Shown piece by piece: positions 15,246 through 23,819 of a DNA stretch of 41,620 nt (the first letter of the stretch is position 1; every line of letters starts with the position of its first letter). The translations under genes and the position numbers were made by a program. Origin of the DNA: Bryobacterales bacterium (lineage in GTDB: Bacteria > Acidobacteriota > Terriglobia > Bryobacterales > Bryobacteraceae); contig PLEX01000103.1 of assembly GCA_003136575.1 (NCBI GenBank), positions 3,846-45,465 of the forward strand, in the 5' to 3' direction. The notes beneath the pieces are model-generated. The model made no database searches. It had not been told where the DNA came from and saw only the letters and a program-made list of their open reading frames with translations.

Positions 15246-15851
15246 GTGAGCGAACGCAATCCCCTTGTAGTTTCGAGACCCGCAGGAAATCGGCCGCCCT
15301 CGCTCGTGCTTGCGCCCGATCGTGAGCCCTCGCCGGACCAAATGGTCCAGGCCGTCAGCGGAAAGTTGCGAATCCTCAGGGACGGAAACCGAATCGGTTT
15401 CGCTCTGCGCCCGAAGCACCGCCAACGGTTTCTTTCGGCGGTTCAGCACGGATATCTGGCGGAGTCGCCGGAGTCCGGACCGCTCGTGGACGCATTCCTT
15501 TGGTGGTGCGAAGCCGGAGAAATCCCCTGCGTGCGGTTTCAGGTCGAGCGCGAATGCATCAGTTTCACCGGGCATGAGAACCCTGCGGAAGACCCGCATG
15601 TCAGCTTGCACTTCAGCATGGCCACCAGGGGCAGGATTCTTACCAAAACCGGTGTGCCGGCCGTCGCCGGAATTCTTTTCGACCGACTGCTGGAAATGAA
15701 CCTATCCCCCTGGGATGTCTCCGCGGGTGCCCTGCCTTTTCGCGACGCGCAACGGGTGGCCTGCGAGTTGCTGAGTGTGTCGCGTACGCCGGGGATGACT
15801 ACCGACAGCCAGGAGAATCCCCCGGCGGCAAACCGCGAAACGATCCACTGA
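15246..15851 (+). CDS. Protein of unknown function (201 aa)
   Basis: The start is GTG 15246; no clear ribosome site. The product is mixed and looks globular, with VDAFLWWCEAGEIPCVRFQ, SFTGHENPAEDPHVSLHFS and LFDRLLEMNLSPWDVSAGAL as its most structured parts. It has no signal peptide, membrane segment or recognised domain. A 151-codon frame lies opposite on the minus strand, but the plus-strand translation has the more natural composition. A gap of about 110 nt separates it from the protease operon downstream. Confidence 0.6.
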   Translation: MSERNPLVVSRPAGNRPPSLVLAPDREPSPDQMVQAVSGKLRILRDGNRIGFALRPKHRQRFLSAVQHGYLAESPESGPLVDAFLWWCEAGEIPCVRFQVERECISFTGHENPAEDPHVSLHFSMATRGRILTKTGVPAVAGILFDRLLEMNLSPWDVSAGALPFRDAQRVACELLSVSRTPGMTTDSQENPPAANRETIH

Positions 15852-15963
15852 AGCGACCGAACTCGCGCCTCGATTTCGCCAACGCATACCTGCACCAATT
15901 ACCGGGTTTTGCCTGCCCGAACGGGCGATGCGGGAGCCGGGCCGAATCGGTCATGATCGGGTC

Positions 15964-16857
15964 ATGGAACATATCCTCAGCAGTTTTTCCGCTAACTTGG
16001 CCGACCTTGTGGAACACGCCGGCCACTCCGCCGTTGGCATCGAAGCGCGCCACCGGATCGGCTCGAGCGGTTTCCTCTGGAAGCCCGGCGTCATCGTCAC
16101 CACCGACCACTCCCTCCGCCGCGACGAAGACATTCCGGTCATACTTCCCACCGGGAATCGAGTCTCTGCCGAACTCGCCGGCCGCGATCCCGACACCGAC
16201 ATTGCCGTCCTGCGCGCCATCGGCGCCGAAACCCCGCCGCTCGAACAGGCTCCGCCATCGCGCGCCGGCGAACTGGTCCTCGCCGTCGGCCGCCACGCTC
16301 CCGGCGTTCTCGCCGCACTCGGAATCGTCAGCACCGCAGCCGGCCAATGGAAAACCTGGCGCGGCGGCCAGCTCGATTCGCTGCTGCGCCTCGACATGGG
16401 TGCCTACCCACGCTCGTCCGGCAGCATGGTGACCGACACTCAGGGCCGCCTCGTCGGCATGCTCACAACAGGGCTCACCCGCACCGCGCCCGTCGCGATC
16501 CCGGCATCCACTATCGAGCGCGTCGCCACGGAACTGCTCTCACATGGCCGCATCGCCCGCGGCTACCTTGGCGTCGGATTGCAGCCCGTGGCCCTCCCTC
16601 CCGCACTCTCCGCGTTGCTGAACCGCGACCAGCATTCTGCCGTCATCGTGCTCAGCGTCGAACCTGGCGGCGGCGCCGATTCCGGGGGGATACGGCTTGG
16701 AGACATCATTGCTGAAATCCACGGCCGGCCGGTCACGGACATCGACGATCTCCGTGCCGCCCTCCACGGCTTGATCGGCACTGAAGTCCCGGTCGTGGTC
16801 CTGCGCGGCGGCCAACGCGCCGACCTTCGCGTCACGGTTGGCGGGACAAGGAACTGA
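15964..16857 (+). CDS. HtrA-like serine protease with PDZ domain, atypical active site
   Basis: 297 residues. The trypsin-like domain keeps His49 (GVIVTTDHS) and Asp79 (DPDTDIAVL). The serine loop, normally G-N-S-G-G-P, reads PRSSGSM here; Ser152 aligns with the nucleophile but the flanking glycines are changed. A C-terminal PDZ domain starts about 199 (GYLGVGLQPVALPPAL) and includes GGIRLGDIIAEIHGRPV. There is no signal peptide, so unlike DegP/DegQ it is probably cytoplasmic. Activity may be reduced or specialised. ATG 15964 is preferred over an in-frame upstream start at 15928. The stop overlaps the next start (TGATG). Confidence 0.8.
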   Translation: MEHILSSFSANLADLVEHAGHSAVGIEARHRIGSSGFLWKPGVIVTTDHSLRRDEDIPVILPTGNRVSAELAGRDPDTDIAVLRAIGAETPPLEQAPPSRAGELVLAVGRHAPGVLAALGIVSTAAGQWKTWRGGQLDSLLRLDMGAYPRSSGSMVTDTQGRLVGMLTTGLTRTAPVAIPASTIERVATELLSHGRIARGYLGVGLQPVALPPALSALLNRDQHSAVIVLSVEPGGGADSGGIRLGDIIAEIHGRPVTDIDDLRAALHGLIGTEVPVVVLRGGQRADLRVTVGGTRN

Positions 16858-17714
16858 TGAGCATCGGTGAAGTCGGCGAAAGGCTGCGGCGATCAACCGT
16901 CGTCGTAACGAACGGCGCAAAGATCGGCTCGCCACGCGGCAGGAAGGAGGGAGCCGGCTCCGGAATCGTCTGGGACGCCTCAGGCCTCATCGTCACCAAC
17001 GCCCACGTGGTCGATTCCCCCGACCTCACCATCCAATTCCGGGACGGTCGCACCACTCGCGCGGTTCTCGACCGTCGCGACCTCGGGCGCGACCTCGCCA
17101 TCCTCCGTGTGGAATCCGGCCGCCTCGAACCCGCCCGTCGCGGCGAGTCCCGGCTGATCCGCGTCGGCGAACTGGTCATCGCCGTCGGCAATCCGCTCGG
17201 GTTCATCGGCGCTCTGAGCACAGGCGTGGTGTATGGTTTCGGACCCGCGGACATCGGAAGCCACGAATTCATTCAAACCACCGCGCGCTTGGCCCCGGGC
17301 AATTCCGGCGGACCGCTCGCCGATGCCGAGGGCAACGTCATCGGCGTTAATGCTGCGATCGCTTCCGGCGGCTTGGGCCTTGCCGTGCCCGCTAACGCTG
17401 TCCGGCGGTTGCTGGTGGAAGGCCCTCCCGCCGAACTCGGCGTTACGTTGCGTCCCGTCCGAATCCCGGGACCCGGCGGCGGCATCGGATTGTTAGTGCT
17501 ATCCACCGCAGTGGGCGGACCTGCCGACTACGCCTCATTGCGAGTCGGCGACCTTCTTACGGGCGTGAACGGAAAGCGGTTGACCGGAGCCGACGACCTC
17601 CGCGAGTCGCTCGACCGGACCCGCGGCGCATTTCTGACGATTCAGTTCATGCGGGGTGGGGAAGGGAAGGGGCGGGAGGTGACGGTACGGCTGAGGCAGG
17701 ACAGCGCGGCTTGA
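16857..17714 (+). CDS. HtrA-like serine protease with PDZ domain, canonical triad
   Basis: 285 residues. [20 protein letters not shown] with His50, GRDLAIL with Asp79 and [15 protein letters not shown] with Ser150 make a complete S1C (HtrA) triad. A shorter PDZ-like C-terminus follows from about 193 ([12 protein letters not shown], then [17 protein letters not shown]). No signal peptide is present, so it is likely cytoplasmic. It overlaps both neighbours: the preceding protease by TGATG and the regulator by a 4-nt TTGA. The pair may form mixed oligomers in which this copy supplies activity; that is inference. Confidence 0.86.
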   Translation: MSIGEVGERLRRSTVVVTNGAKIGSPRGRKEGAGSGIVWDASGLIVTNAHVVDSPDLTIQFRDGRTTRAVLDRRDLGRDLAILRVESGRLEPARRGESRLIRVGELVIAVGNPLGFIGALSTGVVYGFGPADIGSHEFIQTTARLAPGNSGGPLADAEGNVIGVNAAIASGGLGLAVPANAVRRLLVEGPPAELGVTLRPVRIPGPGGGIGLLVLSTAVGGPADYASLRVGDLLTGVNGKRLTGADDLRESLDRTRGAFLTIQFMRGGEGKGREVTVRLRQDSAA

Positions 17715-18178
17715 TCGAAACGGACGATGAGCGAATCCGCGTGCTCGTAGTAGGCGACTCGCCGGTGGCGCGCGCCGGCCTCGAAGCCGCTATCGCCGAT
17801 GCGGATCGGTTTGAGGTTGTCGGCACATGCAGCCCGGCGAGCGCGTCCGCGCTTTTCGAATCTACAGGAGCCGCCTGCGTTCTAATGGAAAGCGGAGTTT
17901 TCAGCGCATGGCGCGCGCACGCGGCTGCGTCGGGCGACGGAAACGCATCGGGAACCAAACTCGTGCCCGGATTGCTGGCGGCAGCGCTCACCCCGCGCGA
18001 AGTCGAAGTACTGCGCTTGCTCGCCGATGGCGCGAGCAATAAGATCATTGCGCACAAGCTCGGCATTTCGGACCACACAGTCAAATTTCACGTCACTTCC
18101 ATTCTGTCGAAGCTGAACGCCGGCACCCGCACCGAGGCCGTGACTTTGGGAGTGCGCCTGGGGCTGGTCTACCTTTGA
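17711..18178 (+). CDS. LuxR-type DNA-binding regulator with shortened, Asp-less receiver
   Basis: 155 residues from TTG 17711, overlapping the protease stop by 4 nt. The C-terminal half (93-150) is a clear GerE/LuxR helix-turn-helix: [20 protein letters not shown] and [20 protein letters not shown]. The N-terminal half begins like a response regulator receiver ([20 protein letters not shown]). But the beta-3 end where the phosphorylated Asp should be reads ACVLMESG, and the rest of the receiver is missing before the HTH. It therefore cannot be controlled by ordinary phosphotransfer. Coupling to two proteases suggests it reports on, or is controlled by, proteolysis; that is speculative. Confidence 0.85.
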   Translation: MIETDDERIRVLVVGDSPVARAGLEAAIADADRFEVVGTCSPASASALFESTGAACVLMESGVFSAWRAHAAASGDGNASGTKLVPGLLAAALTPREVEVLRLLADGASNKIIAHKLGISDHTVKFHVTSILSKLNAGTRTEAVTLGVRLGLVYL

Positions 18179-18256
18179 GATCACACGCAGGAGGGATGGA
18201 ATCAGTCCGGAGTGGGGCTCGCTTCGCGGCTATACTAAGAAGGAAGGTTTTAGCCG

Positions 18257-18531
18257 GTGCGCTTTGAATGGGACGAGGACAAGGCGGCGGCAAATGTATG
18301 GAAGCATGACGTTTCGTTCCCAGAAGCCGCAGCGTCTTTTATGATTCGTTATCTGCGACAGGCAAGGATCCCGAACACTCCATCGACGAGCAGCGCTTCG
18401 TGACGTTCGGAATCTCCGCCTCGGGTCGCCTTCTTGTCGTTGCGCATACGGACCGTGACGATAGGGTTCGCATCATCAGCGCGCGTCGCGCTACTGGCGC
18501 GGAGAGAAATATCTATGAAGAAATCCACTAA
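18257..18531 (+). pseudogene. brnT: BrnT-family toxin, broken by one frameshift
   Basis: From GTG 18257 (AGGAAGG upstream) the frame reads RFEWDEDKAAANVWKHDVSF and then PEAA. The next frame takes over with VFYDSLSATGKDPEHSIDEQ, FVTFGISASGRLLVVAH and VRIISARRATGAERNIYEE, ending at TAA 18531. Together they make a full-length BrnT (RelE-like ribonuclease toxin). A loss of one base near 18336 explains the break. The end overlaps the antitoxin start by 17 nt, as in intact brnTA operons. It could be a real decay, a phase-variable event or a sequencing error. Confidence 0.8.
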
Positions 18532-18745
18532 AGGGCAGCCCGACGATTTACGCCCACAATACTCAAGTTCCGATTTCCCGGAACTGGTCAGGGGCAAGTA
18601 CGCCGCCAAACTGAGGAAGAGTTCGAACGTCATCATTCTGGATCCGGAACTGGCCGACCTCTTTCCGAACAGCGAAGCCGTAAACTCCGCCCTCCGCTCG
18701 CTTTCTGAGATTGCGCGCCGAGCGCGCCTCCAGCCCCACGTTTAG
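18515..18745 (+). CDS. brnA: BrnA-family antitoxin
   Basis: 76 residues from ATG 18515, inside the end of the toxin frame. YSSSDFPELVRGKYAAKLRK and then LFPNSEAVNSALRSLSEIAR form the toxin-binding segment and the ribbon-helix-helix DNA-binding region of BrnA-type antitoxins. The antitoxin normally neutralises BrnT and represses the operon. Here it is intact while the toxin frame is broken. The following 240 nt up to the next gene contain no recognisable gene. Confidence 0.8.
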   Translation: MKKSTKGQPDDLRPQYSSSDFPELVRGKYAAKLRKSSNVIILDPELADLFPNSEAVNSALRSLSEIARRARLQPHV

Positions 18746-18986
18746 AGACGAAGCGCCGCGCGCACGCCGTCAACCACCGTTCCGTAGAGCTTCTTGACAC
18801 GGAAGCCGCGGCAAAAAGCCAGTGACCGTGGAGCGTCATTCGCCTTGTTCTTACCGTGACATGTGGCGATGCACTCGTTCCTTACCCCGCCTGAAGCGAT
18901 ACAAACTAAACAAGTCTAACGCTGCTGGGCGGATAGCCATCAATGGTCCTTTAAGTGCCCCGGAGTGATCGGACCACTACAATTAC

Positions 18987-21185
18987 ATGCGCCGGTTATC
19001 CGAGTACATAGTCGAGGGTTACGCGTCCGGGCATCGAAAGAACGTCGCGGTCATTCTGTTTTTATTGGTGCCAATCGCCAACGCGGCGCCCACTTCCCTG
19101 CAGTTTCTTCAAACCGCGAATGCAGGCGTTCAGGGCGTCGTCCCGATGCCGAGCGGCAGCGTCCTGGTTTTCGGGTCGGCGCAGCCCTACCCCTGCACCG
19201 TTTACAGCCCGCCCGGCTGCGTGCAGATTTCACCCCCTTTGCTTGCCATACTCAACGCGTCTGGAAACCAGGCGGCGGTGCTGCCGTTTGAGGCGCTCGG
19301 AAGCCGCGATTCCACGATCTTGAGCGCCGCCGTCGATGGAAGCGGCAACGTGTGGATTGCCGGCACCACGGACTCGGACGATTTTCCATTGCTTCACCCC
19401 CTTTTCTCGGCGAAGCCCGCCTACGGGTCGATTCGTTTCGTCGCAAAGCTCGACCCGAAACTCAACATTCTGTTCTCGACGTACTTCGCGGAGCCGCTCG
19501 GTTATCTGCTCGCCCCACTGGAAATCATCGTCGCTCTTGACAGCTCCGGAAACGCATACGTCGCCGGAACGACAGCCGATTCCGCGTTTCCCGTTACAGC
19601 ACCGGTTTTCGGAACCGGTGGTCCCGATCCTGGCGTTCTTGCCTTCGCATTCGTAGCGAAAATTGCCGCCGACGGCTCAGCGGTTCTCTACAGCCGCCTC
19701 CTGGGTGGCGACGGCAGTGGTTGCCAGGGAGTCAGTTCGTGCACAGGTTACACCTTCTACACTGCCCCTTTCGCGATCGCAGTCGATGCCGGCGGCAACC
19801 TTACCGTGGCCGGAACCACTCTTGCTACCAACTTCCCGATCACCGCGAACGTGTACCAGACCGGCGGCGGAGCGTTCGTCACTCGCATTTCGGCGGATGG
19901 ATCGAAGATGATGTGGTCCACGGAAATTGGGATTGCGCCACCGCCGGCACATTATCCTGCCGTCAGTTCGGCGCAATCGATCGCGCTGGACGCAGTGGGA
20001 AATGTCTACGTCGCGGGATCTGCGCTGGCGCCAATTGCCACCACGCCGGGTGCGCTGCAACCAACCCTGCAATTCACATCTGTTGGCACTCCTGCCGGCG
20101 AGGTAACCTCGATTGGCTTTGCCGCAAAGCTCAGTTCGGACGGTACCCAGCTTCTTTTTGCCACAAATCTCGGCGGCGCGAATGGCGCGACGCTCTCGGG
20201 TCTCACCCTCGATCCGACGGGGAATGTCTGGATCTCTGGCAATACCAGTTCTTCCAATTTCCCGGGTCTCAACAATCCTTCGTCGGCTGACCTCGATTTC
20301 GTGCTGGAACTGAACGCCGACGCCACGGCGCTCCGGCAGATTTCCGCTCTGGTACCGGGCACAGCAACTCTGTCACCTGGGTTCGATTCCAACGGAAATC
20401 TGCTCCTGTTGGGCAGTGCCGGAAACATCCTTCGCCTCGATATTCCAACCGTCACGTCAGCTCCGGCGATTTTCGCCCTGACGAACTCGGCGATTCCCAG
20501 GGCCGGAGCCACCATCGCGGGCGGCGAGCTTGCTACTCTCTACGGAGTCGGGCTGGGCTCCGCGTCGGGACCGGCGCCAGCGGGCGGTATTGTTGGAGAA
20601 CCGGATTCGAATGGCATCTACCCCACGGAACTCGGTGGCGTTTCCGTGGTGTTCGCGCCGAACGGAACCATGGCAGAGAGAGCGCCGCTTCTCTACGTGG
20701 GACCCAATCAGATTAACTTCCAGGTGCCTTTCCTTCTGGCCGGGCAACCCATGACCGTGATGACTTCCACTGGCGGCACCGTTCCTCTGCAACCACCCGG
20801 AAACGGCTCCATTGGCATCTTCGGAGTGTTGAACCAGGACGGATCCATCAACAGCGCACTGAATCCCGCTCAGGAGGGATCGATCGTTGTCTTGTATGCG
20901 ACCGGAATGGGGCGCCCCTCCGCGACTTCCCCGGACGGCGCAATTTCGCCGTCCGCGGATTCCGCATTTGAGAACCTCATGGAAGTAACGTTCCAGTATT
21001 TTGATGGTCAATCCTTTGGCTACAGCCTGCCTGTGTTGTACGCCGGAACCGCGCCGGGCCTCATTAATGGGTTGGATCAGGTCAATGTGCAATTACCCTT
21101 CGGCGTCGCGAGCCCCCGCCTCACGATCACCGAGGGTGTCTACCTCGCCGTAAGCTCGAATCCCGTGCTGGTCTACACCCAATAG
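18987..21185 (+). CDS. Exported SBBP beta-propeller protein with Solibacter C-terminal domain (TIGR03437 type)
   Basis: 732 residues. The N-terminus has a basic start and a hydrophobic signal (VAVILFLLVPIANA). At least five repeats of the SBBP type follow, spaced roughly 60-90 residues apart: VDGSGNVWIAGTTDSDDFPL, LDSSGNAYVAGTTADSAFPV, VDAGGNLTVAGTT, LDAVGNVYVAGS and LDPTGNVWISGNT. From about residue 490 the Solibacter-type C-terminal domain begins: GGELATLYGVGLG, LLYVGPNQINFQVPF, VVLYATGMGRP and INGLDQVNVQLPFG. These domains occur in many exported proteins of Acidobacteriota; their role is unknown, possibly surface anchoring. The ATG at 18987 lacks a strong ribosome site. Confidence 0.88.
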   Translation: MRRLSEYIVEGYASGHRKNVAVILFLLVPIANAAPTSLQFLQTANAGVQGVVPMPSGSVLVFGSAQPYPCTVYSPPGCVQISPPLLAILNASGNQAAVLPFEALGSRDSTILSAAVDGSGNVWIAGTTDSDDFPLLHPLFSAKPAYGSIRFVAKLDPKLNILFSTYFAEPLGYLLAPLEIIVALDSSGNAYVAGTTADSAFPVTAPVFGTGGPDPGVLAFAFVAKIAADGSAVLYSRLLGGDGSGCQGVSSCTGYTFYTAPFAIAVDAGGNLTVAGTTLATNFPITANVYQTGGGAFVTRISADGSKMMWSTEIGIAPPPAHYPAVSSAQSIALDAVGNVYVAGSALAPIATTPGALQPTLQFTSVGTPAGEVTSIGFAAKLSSDGTQLLFATNLGGANGATLSGLTLDPTGNVWISGNTSSSNFPGLNNPSSADLDFVLELNADATALRQISALVPGTATLSPGFDSNGNLLLLGSAGNILRLDIPTVTSAPAIFALTNSAIPRAGATIAGGELATLYGVGLGSASGPAPAGGIVGEPDSNGIYPTELGGVSVVFAPNGTMAERAPLLYVGPNQINFQVPFLLAGQPMTVMTSTGGTVPLQPPGNGSIGIFGVLNQDGSINSALNPAQEGSIVVLYATGMGRPSATSPDGAISPSADSAFENLMEVTFQYFDGQSFGYSLPVLYAGTAPGLINGLDQVNVQLPFGVASPRLTITEGVYLAVSSNPVLVYTQ

Positions 21186-21285
21186 CCGGCGGACTCTCAG
21201 CGCGTGACTATGCACGAGTTCAGATTGACCTCGGCCCGCCCGTAGTCGACCGCCTTCACCCTCCGGACCGCCATTAAAAAAACTC

Positions 21286-21332
21286 TTGCATTTGACTTGC
21301 ACGGGTGCTACAGTATGTAACGTGACATCACG
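21286..21332 (+). promoter_or_regulatory. Promoter and BlaI-type operator of the BlaI/M56 operon
   Basis: Two overlapping promoter readings are possible: TTGCAT (21286) with 17 nt to TACAGT (21309), or TTGACT (21292) with 16 nt to TATGTA (21314). TACAGTATGTA (21309-21319) is a TACA/TGTA inverted repeat, the core of BlaI/MecI operators. It covers the -10 region. A second inverted repeat, CGTGACATCACG, lies at 21321-21332 over the likely start of transcription. Autorepression by the BlaI-like product is expected. Confidence 0.6.
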
Positions 21333-21705
21333 TAGCATCCATGCAAGGCCCCTCACGAAGCTCCAGCAGGCAATCCTCGATTTCATATGGTCGAACACCA
21401 CCGCTACCGCCGAACAGGTGCGCGCGGCCATCGCTGCGGACCATCCGCTCCGCGAGTCCAGTATGCGAACCCTCTTGCGGCGCCTGGAAGCGCAGGGGTA
21501 TCTGGCTCACTCCGTGGAAGGCCAGACCTTCGTTTACCGCGCGACCGCGGCGCGCGGCAGCGTTGCGGTCGGCGCTGTGCGAAGCGTGATCGAGCGCTTC
21601 TGGGCGGGTTCGGTGGAGCAGTTCGTGCTTGGAATGGTCGATGAGAAAGTACTCACGCCCGCTCAGTTGGAAAAGCTGGCGCGGAAAGTGAGAAATGCGA
21701 AATGA
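21322..21705 (+). CDS. BlaI/MecI/CopY-family repressor
   Basis: About 127 residues. A winged helix-turn-helix is seen in RPLTKLQQAILDFIW, TAEQVRAAIAADHPLRESSM, then RTLLRRLEAQGYLAH and the wing GQTFVYRATAA. The C-terminal dimerisation helices end in LTPAQLEKLARKVRNAK. Such repressors bind TACA/TGTA sites and are cleaved when a partner M56 (BlaR1-like) protein senses its signal. No ATG is available. GTG 21322 is the only start that keeps the conserved N-terminus, and it lies at or next to the predicted transcription start, so the mRNA may be leaderless. The stop overlaps the M56 start (ATGA). Confidence 0.85.
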   Translation: MTSRSIHARPLTKLQQAILDFIWSNTTATAEQVRAAIAADHPLRESSMRTLLRRLEAQGYLAHSVEGQTFVYRATAARGSVAVGAVRSVIERFWAGSVEQFVLGMVDEKVLTPAQLEKLARKVRNAK

Positions 21706-23819
21706 TTAACATCGTCCGGATCGCCCTTGAGTCTTCCGCGCAGTCGGTCGCGCTGGCTCTGTGCGTTGCCCTGATTCTGGCCGCCGCCCGTATTCGTTCG
21801 GGAGCGGTCCGCCACGCGGCGTGGACCGCGGTCCTTTGCGGCATGATGCTGATGCCGGCCCTTTCCCGTATCGCTCCGAAGGTGCAGGTTACGATGCCGT
21901 TGCCTCCGCTACCCTATGCCGACTTGCACGCTGCCGATGATGTGGCGCGACCCCGGCCGGCGAGTGCGGCTTTATCAGCTGTGGACTTCCCACTCAGGAA
22001 CCACAAGGCACCGCAACCTTCGGCGATTTCGAAACGGCTGCCGCTTTCCGTCCCCATCGCCGCTCTTTATTTCACTGGATTGCTGTCTTTGCTGTTTCGT
22101 CTGATTCCCGGATGGCGGGCCGCCCGCCGTATATCGCGTTCCTGCCAACGGGTTCAGGCTCCTTTCCCCGGAGTGGACGTCTGCGAGTCGCCGATCGTCA
22201 ACACACCGCTGACTGTTGGGCTGTTCTCACCCCGCATTGTACTTCCCATGACCTGGCGCGAGTGGACAAGCACAAAGCTCCTGGCCGTACTGGCTCACGA
22301 AGCGGCTCACGTGCAGAACCGCGACTCCCTCGTGAATCTGGTGGCCTGGCTGAACGGCTGTATCTTCTGGTTTCATCCTCTCGCCTGGTGGTTGCGGAGG
22401 AAACTCGCCACGACGGCGGAACACACCTGCGACGAGATCGGCGCGCGGGCGGTTGGCGACAACAGGGAATACGCCCGGGTGCTTTTGGAGATGGCCGCGC
22501 TCGCCACCCCGCACGGCGGGCGCTACGTCTTCGTGGGTGCGGGCATGGAAGGCGACGGCGGCCTCGAAGCGCGCATCGACCACATCCTTCTCGACAGTAG
22601 TCAACTCGCGGTGTCTTCAACAAGGAGAGCCATCATCGCCATGGCCTGTGCCGCGGCCCTCGTCGCAGTCCCCGCATGCCGGCAGGTGTCCTCGGTCAAA
22701 GCCCCCGACGAGCCTGCTCTGCTGCCGGAGGTTCAGGCGCTGCTCGGTTCGAAAGGCGTTGTTTCCGGGAGCCAGTTGGAAGCGGCCCGCGCAAAGCTTG
22801 AGCAGTCCACCGATGTCATAGTGCTGGCGACGAACGGAAAGGCGCTGGTGAATCGCTTCATCCCCATAGCCCGCTTTGGCGGGGAAGCGTTCGATGTAGG
22901 CGCCAACGCAATCGGCCGTGCGCTGCAACTGGATCCGAAATCGCAGGAGGCGCGCCGGGCGCAAGTCACGCTCGATTTGCGCCGATTGATGAATGCCCGC
23001 TGGAATCCGGAGGACCCGGACGCCCCGAAAAAGCTGGCGTATCTCTCCGGCGAGCTGAAGGACAGCTACGATGTGAGCTTCCTGCTCGAGACCGCAAGCC
23101 CGATGGTCTCGATGCAGTGGCCGGCAGGCCGGGCACCGCCGGCGGTCGCCGAATTATTGGCCATCGGGAAAGCGGCAGTTGAACGCGCCCTCAAGCTCGA
23201 TCCCAATTCCGCCTGGGCGCACCGGCTCATGCTGGAAGTCCGCGATCGGGAACTGATGGCGAACCTGCAAGACAACGTATGGCACGGCCCGCTCGACTCG
23301 CGGCACCAGGCTATCGAGGCTCTCCCTGTCGGCGAACGCTTCCGTGAGATGTCGATTCTGGCTGCCTCGGCAGGCGTCAGCGCCATGAATACCGAGCACA
23401 CTCACGAGCCGCCCGAACCCCTGTGGCAGGCGGCCGGGAACTATGCCAACGAAGCTCTGGACCTCGCCCCGCAGGCCAAAGACGACCCCGATTACGGCAC
23501 ATCGTTCTTCCGCGCCAACATGGTAGCCGCCATGTCGGCGCTCGTCCGTCACGACCACGCCACCGCCATCGCTTTCGCGCACAAGGCCATGGAGGCCCCG
23601 CCAACTGAAGCGCTCCGCTATCCGATCGTGAACGCGCGGCCCTGGTCGAACTGGCACTATCCGCAGATCGTCATCGCGCAACTGATCCGCGAAGGCGAAC
23701 GCGATCCAGCCGCCGACCTGGCCGGCCAATACAGCCGCATCGTCATCGCCGACAAGGACCGTTGGGTGGCTGCTGCCCCGGCTATCCGCAAAGGCGAGGC
23801 TCCCGAATGGCTCCGCTAG
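21702..23819 (+). CDS. BlaR1-like M56 membrane metallopeptidase with long C-terminal domain
   Basis: 705 residues. Hydrophobic helices occur near 14-30, 40-54, 117-135 and 212-232. The zinc site HEAAH is at 199-203 in LLAVLAHEAAHVQNRDSLV, followed by FWFHPLAWWLRRKLATTAEH. A further hydrophobic segment near 308-325 (RAIIAMACAAALVAVPAC) leads into an outer domain of about 380 residues. That domain has TPR-like helical pieces (VGANAIGRALQLDPKSQEAR, AAVERALKLDPNSAWAH, YANEALDLAPQAKDDP). It is not a penicillin-binding sensor as in BlaR1. It would cleave the BlaI-like repressor on sensing an unknown signal. It is translationally coupled to that gene. Confidence 0.88.
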   Translation: MINIVRIALESSAQSVALALCVALILAAARIRSGAVRHAAWTAVLCGMMLMPALSRIAPKVQVTMPLPPLPYADLHAADDVARPRPASAALSAVDFPLRNHKAPQPSAISKRLPLSVPIAALYFTGLLSLLFRLIPGWRAARRISRSCQRVQAPFPGVDVCESPIVNTPLTVGLFSPRIVLPMTWREWTSTKLLAVLAHEAAHVQNRDSLVNLVAWLNGCIFWFHPLAWWLRRKLATTAEHTCDEIGARAVGDNREYARVLLEMAALATPHGGRYVFVGAGMEGDGGLEARIDHILLDSSQLAVSSTRRAIIAMACAAALVAVPACRQVSSVKAPDEPALLPEVQALLGSKGVVSGSQLEAARAKLEQSTDVIVLATNGKALVNRFIPIARFGGEAFDVGANAIGRALQLDPKSQEARRAQVTLDLRRLMNARWNPEDPDAPKKLAYLSGELKDSYDVSFLLETASPMVSMQWPAGRAPPAVAELLAIGKAAVERALKLDPNSAWAHRLMLEVRDRELMANLQDNVWHGPLDSRHQAIEALPVGERFREMSILAASAGVSAMNTEHTHEPPEPLWQAAGNYANEALDLAPQAKDDPDYGTSFFRANMVAAMSALVRHDHATAIAFAHKAMEAPPTEALRYPIVNARPWSNWHYPQIVIAQLIREGERDPAADLAGQYSRIVIADKDRWVAAAPAIRKGEAPEWLR

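Noticed and set aside
15156-15611. Minus-strand frame of 151 codons opposite the gene at 15246
   Set aside because: Its composition is less protein-like than the plus-strand frame, and it would overlap the start region of the secreted protein gene at 15159. The plus-strand reading was kept, with moderate confidence.
18746-18986. Short minus-strand tail reading FRVKKLYGTVVDGVRAALRL
   Set aside because: It ends at a stop next to brnA but has no start and no recognisable family. It could be the last trace of a lost gene; too little to call.
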